A stretch of 64,000 nucleotides of DNA, from positions 124,001 through 188,000 of the forward strand of contig CALANS010000210.1 of assembly GCA_937926105.1 (NCBI GenBank), given 5' to 3'. The notes beneath the pieces were generated by a model. The model searched no databases and was not told the origin of the DNA. It saw nothing but the letters and a program-made list of their open reading frames with translations. Made by a program: the position numbers and the translations under genes. The stretch comes from an uncultured Actinomycetes bacterium. GTDB lineage: Bacteria; Actinomycetota; Actinomycetes; Mycobacteriales; Nakamurellaceae. Each line of letters starts with the position of its first letter. The first letter of the stretch is position 1. Positions 26,179-33,596 of the stretch are shown here, in pieces.

Positions 26179-28442
26179 CAGGCGGTCCCAGCCCGTTGGA
26201 GGGCGCTCACCGTGAGAGCACAAGTCGGATCGGCCGCACGGTGGCCGAGTCCTCCCCGCACTGGGCACCCACCGAGCATTCGGCGGGCCCCAACGTCCTG
26301 CTGATCGTCCTGGACGACGTCGGGTTCTCCCAGCTGGGCTGCTACGGATCGTCCGTCTCGACGCCCACCATGGATCGGCTTGCTCGGGACGGGCTGCAGT
26401 ACACCAACTTCCACGTAGCCGCGCTGTGCTCGCCGACCAGGGCCTGCCTGCTCACGGGGCGCAACCATCACTCGGTCGGGGTGGGATTCCTGGCCGACTA
26501 CGACACCGGCTTCCCGGGCTACCGGGGTGAGGTGACACCGCGAGCGGCAACGATCGCCGAGGTGCTCCGGGACGGCGGATACGGAACGTACGCCTGCGGT
26601 AAGTGGCACCTGACGCCGCCGCAGCACATGACACCCGCGGGGCCGTTCCGGTCCTGGCCCACCCAGCGTGGTTTCGACCGGTACTACGGCTTCCTGTGGG
26701 GTGAGGACGACCAGTTCACTCCGGAGCTGTGGTACGACCAGCACCGGGTGGATCCCCCTGCCGCCCAGGGCTACCACCTCACCGAGGACCTGGTGGCACG
26801 CGCGCAGGAGTTCCTGTCCGATCACCTGACCGCGCGGCCGGACGACCCGTTCTTCCTCTACCTGCCGCTCGGCGCCTGCCATGCCCCGCACCAGTCGCCG
26901 GAGTCGTACCGGCAGCGCTATCGCGGTGCGTTCGACCACGGGTGGGATGTCGAGCGACAGCGCGTGCTGCAACGCCAGATCGACTCCGGCCTGCTCCCGG
27001 CCGGCACCGAGCTGCCCCCACGCAATCCCGGAGTGGCGGCCTGGGACGACCTGGACGCACTGCATCAGCGCGCGTACGCCAGGTTCCAGGAAGCGTTTGC
27101 GGCGTTCATGACCCACACCGATGACCAGATCGCCGTGCTGCTGGACTTCCTGCGCACTCACGACCTGGAGCGCGACACCATGATCGTGCTGATGAGCGAT
27201 AACGGAGCGTCGGGTGAAGGGGGCGCGGACGGCAGCGCGAACGAGTACCGCTATTTCCTGAACCTGCCGGACTCGTTCGAGGACACGGTGGCGGCGTTGG
27301 ACGACATCGGCAGCGAGCGAACGCACAATCACTACCCGTCGGGTTGGGCGCAGGCGGGCAATACGCCGGGGAAGTTCTACAAGAAGTACACCTACGCCGG
27401 CGGCGTCCATGCTCCGCTCATCATTCACTGGCCCGCCGGGCTCGGTGGGAAGACGGGCCTGCGCAGGCAATTCCACCACGTCGTCGATCTCGCTCCGACC
27501 ATCGCGGAACTGGCGGGCCTCGAATTCCCCCGGTGCCATCGAGGGGTCGACCAGATGCCCGTCCACGGAGTGTCCCTGCGATACACCTTCGACGAGCCCA
27601 ACGCGCCGACCGCGCGCACCCAGCAGTACTTCGAGACTGCCGGATACCGAGGCATCGTGCGGGACGGACTGAAGGCGGTAGCGGTCCACGAGCCAGGCGA
27701 CGATTTCGACCAGGACCGGTGGGAGCTCTACGACCTCGCCCGAGACCCCTCGGAATGCCATGACCTCGCCGAGCGGCACCCGGACCGGGTTCGCGACCTG
27801 GAGCGACTGTGGTGGTCGGAGGCGGAGAAGTACGGCGTGCTCCCGCTCGACGACCGGATGGGTGCCCGGGTGACATCCATGGATCCGGCGAGCGATCGGC
27901 GGCGATACGTGATGTTGCCGGGTGCGAGGATCATGAGCGGGGTCGTCGGACCGAATTTCGCCGCCCGGTCGTTCGTGATCACCGCCGAGTTGGACGATGA
28001 GCCTGCCCGCGACGGCGTGATACTGGCCTATGGTCGGCGAGCAGCAGGGTTCTCGTTCTTCGTGCGTCGTGGGACCCTGACGGTTGACTACAACCTGGCC
28101 GGTCGGCACACGATCGTCCGGGCGTCCGAGGTGGCCCTCCCGAGCACCCGGCGCTTGCAGATGCGCGTGGGGGCCCCGGACGGCAGACCGGAGCTCGCGT
28201 TGCTGGCCGACGGTCGGGAGCTGGCTCGAGCGAGGATCCCCCAGCTGATGCCCGCCGGCCTGGGATGCCTGTCGGTGCAGTGCGGTCACAATGCGCCGTC
28301 CGCGGTGAGCTCGGACTATCGGGCGCCACATCGATACCCCAGCGGTTTGGTGCGCGTGATCATCGAGCTGGCCGATCGCCAGGAGGACGCCGCTCGTGGT
28401 GTGGCCGACGGCGATATTGCCGGGGCCCTCGCACAGCAATAG
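26175..28442 (+). CDS. Type I sulfatase (arylsulfatase family)
   Basis: The product has 755 residues from GTG 26175, overlapping the second kinase stop (GTGA). The metal-binding pair is in VLDDVGFSQLGCYG near residue 46. The maturation motif CSPTRACLLTGR gives Cys85 as the residue converted to formylglycine. Further active-site patterns are GKWHLTPP near 142 and MSDNGASGEGG near 341. There is no signal peptide, so it acts in the cytoplasm. The length and C-terminal beta domain resemble mycobacterial AtsA/AtsD-type enzymes that cleave sulfate esters. Being last in the operon with a TauABC-type importer, it may desulfate the imported compound. A formylglycine-generating enzyme is not in the window. 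Confidence 0.92.
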   Translation: MTGGPSPLEGAHRESTSRIGRTVAESSPHWAPTEHSAGPNVLLIVLDDVGFSQLGCYGSSVSTPTMDRLARDGLQYTNFHVAALCSPTRACLLTGRNHHSVGVGFLADYDTGFPGYRGEVTPRAATIAEVLRDGGYGTYACGKWHLTPPQHMTPAGPFRSWPTQRGFDRYYGFLWGEDDQFTPELWYDQHRVDPPAAQGYHLTEDLVARAQEFLSDHLTARPDDPFFLYLPLGACHAPHQSPESYRQRYRGAFDHGWDVERQRVLQRQIDSGLLPAGTELPPRNPGVAAWDDLDALHQRAYARFQEAFAAFMTHTDDQIAVLLDFLRTHDLERDTMIVLMSDNGASGEGGADGSANEYRYFLNLPDSFEDTVAALDDIGSERTHNHYPSGWAQAGNTPGKFYKKYTYAGGVHAPLIIHWPAGLGGKTGLRRQFHHVVDLAPTIAELAGLEFPRCHRGVDQMPVHGVSLRYTFDEPNAPTARTQQYFETAGYRGIVRDGLKAVAVHEPGDDFDQDRWELYDLARDPSECHDLAERHPDRVRDLERLWWSEAEKYGVLPLDDRMGARVTSMDPASDRRRYVMLPGARIMSGVVGPNFAARSFVITAELDDEPARDGVILAYGRRAAGFSFFVRRGTLTVDYNLAGRHTIVRASEVALPSTRRLQMRVGAPDGRPELALLADGRELARARIPQLMPAGLGCLSVQCGHNAPSAVSSDYRAPHRYPSGLVRVIIELADRQEDAARGVADGDIAGALAQQ

Positions 28443-28526
28443 CGCCGCGACCACCGATTCAGCGACTCTCGGTGCCGGGGCGTGCACCGAACGTGGTATG
28501 GCTTGCGATCAGGTATCAGCGCAGAC

Positions 28527-28548
28527 GACGCTGACTCCTGGCAGCGTC
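28527..28548. terminator. Short stem-loop after the sulfatase operon
   Basis: GACGCTG (28527-28533) and CAGCGTC (28542-28548) form a 7-bp stem around an 8-base loop, 85 bases after the sulfatase stop and 50 bases before the next start. It could end the operon or act as an operator for the FAD oxidase gene. There is no T-run. Confidence 0.3.
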
Positions 28549-28598
28549 ATCTCGCGGCGCCCTGCCCGCGAATCACCCCGCTGTACAGGAGATATCCC

Positions 28599-30053
28599 GT
28601 GACCGACCCCGCCATGATCTCGGCGAACATGACCGGCGCATCGACGACCACACTGCCGACCTCCGCCACCGCCCTTGTCCCGCCCGACATCGTCCCGGTC
28701 GCAGCCGCCCGGCTGGCACGAACGCTGACCGGCAGCGTCGTCGCCCCCGACGACGAGGAGTGGGACGCCGCCCGCCAGGCGTGGAATCTCGCGATCGACC
28801 GGCAGCCGGTGCTCGTCGTGTTCGCCGAGTCCGCCACCGATGTGGCCGCGACCATCGACTACGCCCGGGCGGAGGGCCTGAACGTCAACCCGCAGGGCAC
28901 CGGTCACAACGCGAGCGTGCGGGCCGACCTGAGTGGCACCATCCTGCTGCGCACCGATCGGATGTGCGAGATCACCGTCGACCCGTCGACCCGCACGGTG
29001 CGAGCGGAAGCCGGGGCGTTGTGGCGTGACGTCACCGATGCGCTCGCTCCGCATGGCCTGGTCGGACTGGCCGGATCCTCCGGCGACGTGGGGGTGGTCG
29101 GTTACCTGCTCGGCGGAGGCTACGGCTGGCTCGCCCGCAGGTACGGCCTGGGTTGCTCGTCGATCACGGCGGTGGACATCGTCACCGGGGACGGCCGATT
29201 CCACCGGGTGGACGCCGAGCACGAGCCCGAATTGTCCTGGGCCGTCCGGGGCGGCGCCGGCAACGTCGGTGTCGTCACCGCTATAGAGTTCACTGCCTTT
29301 CCGTGCGCGCAGGTCTACGCCGGGGCATTGCTGTTCCCGATCGAGCGCGCCCGCGAAGTGCTGCTCGCATACGAACGGTGGACCCGCGATCTGGACGAGT
29401 CGGCCACCACCTGCATCCGGTTGTTGCGCGTCCCGCCGCTGCCGGACATCCCGGAGTTCGCGCGCGGCCGCTCCTTTATCGGCATCGACGGCGCCATCGA
29501 CCTGCCGGCAGACCGGGCGGAGGAGCTGCTGGCGCCGCTGCGTGCGCTGGGCCCGCAGGTCGACATGTTCGCGCCGATGCCCGCGGCGGCCCTGTCGCAC
29601 ATCCATATGGATCCGCCGCAGCCCAGCCCGGCGCGTTCGGACGGTATGGTGCTGGCCGACCTGCCCCCGCAGGCTATCGACGCATTGCTGGCCGTCGCCG
29701 GGCCGGGTGTTGAGTCCCCGCTGCTCGCGGTGGACCTGCGCGACCTGGGCGGTGCGGTGGGCCGGCCAGCACCCGGTGGCGGTGCGGTGGACCATATTCC
29801 GGGGCGGTTCCTGCTGTTCGCCGTCGGCATCACGCCCGTTCCGGAGGCCCAGGCCCCGGTGATGGCCGCCGTCGAGGCGGTGACGGACGCGTTGGCGCCG
29901 TGGCGATTCGAGCGGGACTACCTGAACTTCCGCGACACCCCGGCGGCGGCGGCCCGGTTCTACGACCCGCGAACCCTGGACCGGCTGTTGACGGTCCAGC
30001 GGGAGCACGACCCGCAGCGGGTGGTGCGCCCCAACCAGCAGTGGGTCGCCTGA
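28599..30053 (+). CDS. FAD-binding oxidoreductase (BBE-like, PCMH-type)
   Basis: The product has 484 residues from GTG 28599 behind ACAGGAGAT. The PCMH-type FAD domain shows NPQGTGHNASVRADL, where the His near residue 104 is the usual covalent flavin site. AGSSGDVGVVGYLLGGGYGW then follows, where a second covalent Cys is absent, so attachment is probably single. The C-terminal berberine-bridge segment ends with DYLNFRDTP and RFYDPRTLDRLLTVQREHDP. Family members oxidise alcohols, sugars or secondary metabolites with O2. It lies 156 bases after the sulfatase operon and is probably a separate unit. Confidence 0.9.
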   Translation: MTDPAMISANMTGASTTTLPTSATALVPPDIVPVAAARLARTLTGSVVAPDDEEWDAARQAWNLAIDRQPVLVVFAESATDVAATIDYARAEGLNVNPQGTGHNASVRADLSGTILLRTDRMCEITVDPSTRTVRAEAGALWRDVTDALAPHGLVGLAGSSGDVGVVGYLLGGGYGWLARRYGLGCSSITAVDIVTGDGRFHRVDAEHEPELSWAVRGGAGNVGVVTAIEFTAFPCAQVYAGALLFPIERAREVLLAYERWTRDLDESATTCIRLLRVPPLPDIPEFARGRSFIGIDGAIDLPADRAEELLAPLRALGPQVDMFAPMPAAALSHIHMDPPQPSPARSDGMVLADLPPQAIDALLAVAGPGVESPLLAVDLRDLGGAVGRPAPGGGAVDHIPGRFLLFAVGITPVPEAQAPVMAAVEAVTDALAPWRFERDYLNFRDTPAAAARFYDPRTLDRLLTVQREHDPQRVVRPNQQWVA

Positions 30054-30060
30054 CACCACT

Positions 30061-30112
30061 GGGGTTGTGAGTCCCGCGCAACTCCATAGCGTTGCGCGGG
30101 ACTCACAACCCC
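30061..30112. terminator. Perfect 22-bp stem-loop between convergent genes
   Basis: The arms at 30061-30082 and 30091-30112 are exact inverted complements around an 8-base loop (TCCATAGC). It sits 7 bases after the FAD oxidase stop and 11 bases from the stop of the convergent aminotransferase, ideally placed as a bidirectional terminator. No T-run follows either arm. It is the longest perfect hairpin in the window. Confidence 0.8.
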
Positions 30113-30123
30113 GGAATAGCTGC

Positions 30124-31881
30124 TCAGACCAGAGACGCGGCGGGCAGTTCGAACCAGCGCAACTGCTCGAAGTCCTCGGAGATGCCAGGCACCCGGGTCG
30201 CCGGATCGGCACACTCGGCCGCGCAGTCGATCCGGGCGTCCAGAATCCGGCGAGCCTGCGTGAGGTAGTCCGCCAGCACCGACTCGTCGGCCCGGTCCCG
30301 GTGCCGGGGATAGGTCATCTCACCGTCCGCGGAATACCCGACCTGGTGCAGCCGCAACGGCGGCTCCACCGGCCCGGAGCGATGCCGCCACAACCCGGTG
30401 GCGGCATCGAATCGGTAGTCGGGCAGCAACTTCCAGCCGTCCCGGGCAATCATCGTCACCGCTTCGACGACGTAGTCGACCACCGCGTCCGAGACGAAAT
30501 AGTTGAAGTTGACCCGCACCCAGCCCGGCTTGATGCCCTCGCAGCCCTGCGCGACCTGCCGCTCGTAGGCATGCGAAGCGACCAGGTCGATGCCCAGCAG
30601 CGCATGCCCGTACGGCCCTGCGCAGGAACACCCGCCCCGGGACTGGATCCCGAACAGGTCGTTCAGCAGCGCCACCACAAAATTGTGGTGCAGGTACCGG
30701 CCGCCCGGGCGGTGCACGACGAATGAGACGATCGAGAGCCGTTCAGCCGCAAGGTTACCCAGGATCTCGACCTCCGGGACGGCGGACCATGCTGCGACCG
30801 CTCGGCGCAGCAGGCGCTCCTCGTTCGCCCGGATCACCTCGGCGCCGACCGCCTGCTTGAGACCGAACACCAGCCCCGCCCGGATCGACTCGATGATCGC
30901 CGGAGTGCCGCCCTCCTCGCGGTGCTCCGGCTCGGCCAGGTACCGGTGCTCCTCGGCGTTGACGTACGTGACCGTGCCACCGCCGGGCACCACCGGCACC
31001 GCGTTGGTGAACAGCGAGCGCGCCGCGACCAGCACCCCGGGGGTGCCCGGCCCCCCGACGAACTTGTGCGGGGACAGGAAGATCGCATCCTTGCCGGCTC
31101 GCGGATGCGTGGTGCAGTGCGGGTGCATGTCGATGTCCACGTAGGGCCCCGCGGCGGCGAAGTCCCAGAACGACAGCGCCCCGTGTGAGTGCAGCAGGTC
31201 GGACACCGCGCAGGTATCGGTGACGATGCCGGTGACGTTGGACGCCGCCGAGAACGAGCCGATCTTCAACGGCCGGTCGGCGTACTCGTCCAGGCGCCCG
31301 GCCAGGACGGCGACGTCGATGTGGCCGTTGCGATCCTCCGGGATGCGCACCACGTCGGCGATCGACTCCCGCCAGGGCAACTCGTTGGAGTGGTGCTCGA
31401 ACGGCCCGATGAACACCACCGGGCGCTCGCCGGGCGGGATGCGGTCCGAGAGCCCGTATCGGGCATCGAGCTCGGCGGGGATGCGGATGCCCAGCACCCC
31501 GATCAGCTTGTCGATGGCAGCCGTGGAGCCCGATCCACAGAACAGCACGACGTCCTCACGGGTGCCACCGACCGCGTCCCGGATCAGGTTCCGAGCGTCC
31601 TCCCGCAACCGCGTGGTCTGCAGACCGGTGCCGGAGGACTCGGTGTGGGTGTTCGCGTAGCGGGGCAGGATCTCCTCGGCGATGAACTCCTCGATGAAGC
31701 GCAGCGACCGGCCGGAGGCGGTGTAGTCGGCGTAGGTCACCCGGCGCGGTCCGTACGGCCCGGGCATCACCTGGTCGTCGCCGATGATCGACTCGCGGAT
31801 CCGGGCCAACAGGGGGCTGGGTGGTGCCGAGGCCGTACGGACCGCGGCGGGCTCGGTGCGCGTGTCGGGAGCGGTAGTCAC
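30124..31881 (-). CDS. Aminotransferase class V / cysteine desulfurase-like PLP enzyme
   Basis: The product has 585 residues. It is a fold-type I PLP enzyme: FCGSGSTAAIDKLIG binds the cofactor phosphate, FWDFAAAGPYVDI contains the Asp, and LSPHKFVGGPGTPGVL near residue 270 contains the Schiff-base Lys. RGGCSCAGPYGH near the C-terminal third has a Cys-rich loop at the place where cysteine desulfurases carry their active Cys. It is longer than IscS/SufS (about 400 residues), with an extra C-terminal domain rich in charged residues. The function could be desulfuration or another lyase reaction. The gene is transcribed in the same direction as the regulator at 32142. Confidence 0.85.
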   Translation of the reverse strand: MTTAPDTRTEPAAVRTASAPPSPLLARIRESIIGDDQVMPGPYGPRRVTYADYTASGRSLRFIEEFIAEEILPRYANTHTESSGTGLQTTRLREDARNLIRDAVGGTREDVVLFCGSGSTAAIDKLIGVLGIRIPAELDARYGLSDRIPPGERPVVFIGPFEHHSNELPWRESIADVVRIPEDRNGHIDVAVLAGRLDEYADRPLKIGSFSAASNVTGIVTDTCAVSDLLHSHGALSFWDFAAAGPYVDIDMHPHCTTHPRAGKDAIFLSPHKFVGGPGTPGVLVAARSLFTNAVPVVPGGGTVTYVNAEEHRYLAEPEHREEGGTPAIIESIRAGLVFGLKQAVGAEVIRANEERLLRRAVAAWSAVPEVEILGNLAAERLSIVSFVVHRPGGRYLHHNFVVALLNDLFGIQSRGGCSCAGPYGHALLGIDLVASHAYERQVAQGCEGIKPGWVRVNFNYFVSDAVVDYVVEAVTMIARDGWKLLPDYRFDAATGLWRHRSGPVEPPLRLHQVGYSADGEMTYPRHRDRADESVLADYLTQARRILDARIDCAAECADPATRVPGISEDFEQLRWFELPAASLV

Positions 31882-31917
31882 GGGCCCAGCGTAGATCCGC
31901 CCCGCGGTTGCGTCCTA

Positions 31918-31977
31918 GCAACGGTTCCATCGTCGTGGCAACGGTTGGGGGCATTGCTCGGACGACGGAACCGTTGC
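31918..31977. repeat. Inverted repeat and G-rich low-complexity stretch behind it
   Basis: GCAACGGTTCC (31918-31928) and its exact complement (31967-31977) flank 38 bases that contain a third copy of GCAACGGTT. The arms extend with partial pairing. The following 150 bases (to about 32130) are purine-rich and made of degenerate repeats of GGGTGCGGGCGGGGC and GCGGCGGCAGG types without a coding frame. The stretch separates the aminotransferase start from the regulator's 3' end. Confidence 0.6.
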
Positions 31978-32141
31978 GAGGACGGGTGCGGGCGGGGCAA
32001 GGCGGTGGCGGGTGCGGGCGGGGCAGAGCGGTGGGTGACGGGTGCGGTAACGCGGCGGCAGGCGCGGGCCGGGGCGACGCGGCGGCAGGTGACGGGCGCG
32101 GGCGGGGCAACGCGGTAGCGGTGACGGGGATCGGGGCGCCG

Positions 32142-32810
32142 TCAGGGTCGGATGGTGACGCAGCAGCGGCCCGGCGCCGGGTCCAGCCGGAGCGCCTCCG
32201 GGTCGGCCCCGCACGCGCACGCGACGCCCCGCAGCAGGTGCAGGTTCATGGTGCACACGGTCTCCGGGTGGTCGGCGACCAACTGGTGGAACGGGCAGTT
32301 GCCCAGCACGACGGTGCCGTCCGGCTCGGACCGCGGCTCGAAGCCCTGCTGCTCGAGGACCTCGGTGAGCCCGACCGCGCCGGATGCCAGGGTGCGGCCG
32401 GTCCGCTCCGCGGCGTCGGCGAGAGCGTCGGTGACGGGGATCGCATCGGTGGCCGCCCGCTCCACCGCGGCCGCCAGCAACTGCGCGGCCAGCTCGTAGT
32501 GCCGTTCGGGCACACTGACCGATACCTCGCCCGCGGCGCGTCGGTACAGCTTGGCCGGCCGCCCCGATCCCGGTCCGGTCCGTCCGGACAGCCGCCGATA
32601 GACGACGTCCAGCAGCCCCTGCGCGGCCAGCCGGTCCAGGTGGAACGCGGCCGTCGACCGGGGCAGCCCGAAGGCCTCGGCCGCCGCCTCGCGCCCGACC
32701 GGCTCGGGGCTACGTGCGATGAAGTCGAGCAGTGCCCGACGGGTCGGGTCGTCCAGCGCGGTCACCGCAGCCAGGCGCTGCGCGAGCGGTCGCTGTTCCA
32801 CGCCGACCAT
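32142..32810 (-). CDS. ArsR-like regulator with cysteine-rich C-terminus (SufR-like)
   Basis: The product has 222 residues. The N-terminal winged helix runs LDDPTRRALLDFIARS and LPRSTAAFHLDRLAAQGLLD. The C-terminal half has GNCPFHQLVADHP (Cys near 169), ETVCTMNLHLLRG (Cys near 186), VACACG (Cys near 198 and 200) and GRCCV (Cys near 212-213), a layout like SufR-type [Fe-S] sensing repressors. Such proteins control Fe-S assembly in other bacteria. Here the cysteine-desulfurase-like gene lies downstream and folE is divergent, with an inverted repeat between. Fe-S binding is an inference from cysteine placement. Confidence 0.82.
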   Translation of the reverse strand: MVGVEQRPLAQRLAAVTALDDPTRRALLDFIARSPEPVGREAAAEAFGLPRSTAAFHLDRLAAQGLLDVVYRRLSGRTGPGSGRPAKLYRRAAGEVSVSVPERHYELAAQLLAAAVERAATDAIPVTDALADAAERTGRTLASGAVGLTEVLEQQGFEPRSEPDGTVVLGNCPFHQLVADHPETVCTMNLHLLRGVACACGADPEALRLDPAPGRCCVTIRP

Positions 32811-32814
32811 TCTA

Positions 32815-32831
32815 TCAACAACTCACGTTGA
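32815..32831. promoter_or_regulatory. Inverted repeat between the SufR-like gene and folE
   Basis: TCAAC-AACTCAC-GTTGA is a 5-bp-arm palindrome five bases upstream of the regulator start. Its right arm overlaps the probable folE -35 (TTGACG, 32828-32833). It is well placed to be an operator for the SufR-like protein acting on both genes. Confidence 0.45.
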
Positions 32832-32857
32832 CGAAAGAGTGCTGGTCGATCTACGGT
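32828..32857 (+). promoter_or_regulatory. folE promoter (leaderless geometry)
   Basis: A -35 TTGACG (32828-32833) and a -10 TACGGT (32852-32857) are 18 bases apart. The -10 is followed by six bases and then GTG 32864. Transcription would start on or next to the start codon, and no Shine-Dalgarno sequence is visible, so a leaderless mRNA is likely. Confidence 0.5.
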
Positions 32858-32863
32858 GAACGG

Positions 32864-33511
32864 GTGAGCCTGGTAGACGACCTCCCGATCGACCTGACGG
32901 ACGGCGCGGCCGACGCCGTCACCGCCTTTCGCCGGCGCGTCACCCGCCCGCGACCCGGCCGGGCGCCGGATCGCCGCGCCGCGCAGCGCGCCGTCGCCGA
33001 CCTGCTGACCGCGCTGGGCCGCGACCCCGCCAGCGAGCACCTCGCCGACACGCCACGTCGAGTCGCCGACGCCCTGCTGGAGCTGACCACTCCCGTCGAG
33101 TTTGACCTGACCACCTTCCCCAACGACGAGGGCTACGACGAGCTGGTGGTGTCGGTTGGCATCCCCCTGCACTCGCTGTGCGAACACCACCTGCTGCCGT
33201 TCCACGGCGTCGCGCACGTCGGATACCTGCCGGGTGCACGGATCCTGGGCATCTCCAAACTGGCCCGGGTCGCCGAGATGTTCGCGCGCGACCTGCAGGT
33301 GCAGGAACGGCTCACGGCGCAGATCGCGGACTATCTGGTGGACAGCCTGGATCCGCGCGGCGTGGGCGTGGTCATCGAGGCCGAGCATCTGTGCCAGTCG
33401 CTGCGCGGGGTGCGCGCGGCCGGCACCCGGACCGTCACCTCGGCGCTGCGCGGGGCGGTGCGCGACGATGATCGGTGTCGGCAGGAGTTCCTGGCACTGA
33501 CACGGCACTGA
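32864..33511 (+). CDS. folE: GTP cyclohydrolase I
   Basis: The product has 215 residues from GTG 32864. The Zn site is SLCEHHLLPFHG near residues 105-116 with the second Cys in EAEHLCQSLRGVR near 176. GYLPGARILGISKLARV is the conserved core. GTP cyclohydrolase I converts GTP to dihydroneopterin triphosphate, the first step of tetrahydrofolate synthesis. Actinobacteria usually carry folE with ftsH/folPBK; here it stands alone beside a cysteine-rich regulator, so it may be a second, conditionally expressed copy. The stop codon lies inside an 11-bp tandem repeat. Confidence 0.93.
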   Translation: MSLVDDLPIDLTDGAADAVTAFRRRVTRPRPGRAPDRRAAQRAVADLLTALGRDPASEHLADTPRRVADALLELTTPVEFDLTTFPNDEGYDELVVSVGIPLHSLCEHHLLPFHGVAHVGYLPGARILGISKLARVAEMFARDLQVQERLTAQIADYLVDSLDPRGVGVVIEAEHLCQSLRGVRAAGTRTVTSALRGAVRDDDRCRQEFLALTRH

Positions 33512-33522
33512 CACGGCACTGA
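33494..33522. repeat. 11-bp tandem repeat over the folE stop
   Basis: The unit GCACTGACACG occurs at 33494-33504 and 33505-33515, with a partial third copy (GCACTGA) to 33522. The folE stop TGA (33509-33511) lies in the second unit. Slippage by one unit would change the frame and the C-terminal residues. Confidence 0.8.
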
Positions 33523-33596
33523 GCGACACTGACCGGCACCGAGGACGCCGAGGCGACACCGGTGCGGCACCGAACGACGCTGATAAGGAGCAAGGC

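Noticed and set aside
26103..28487. 794-codon open frame on the minus strand opposite the sulfatase
   Set aside because: It is a shadow of the GC-rich third codon positions; the plus strand encodes a complete sulfatase with all motifs.
28509..30212. 567-codon minus-strand frame opposite the FAD oxidase
   Set aside because: It is a mirror frame without motifs; the plus-strand protein is clearly recognisable.
31978..32130. CRISPR-like or satellite repeat in the G-rich stretch
   Set aside because: The units are degenerate and of irregular length, with no spacers; it is only low-complexity DNA.
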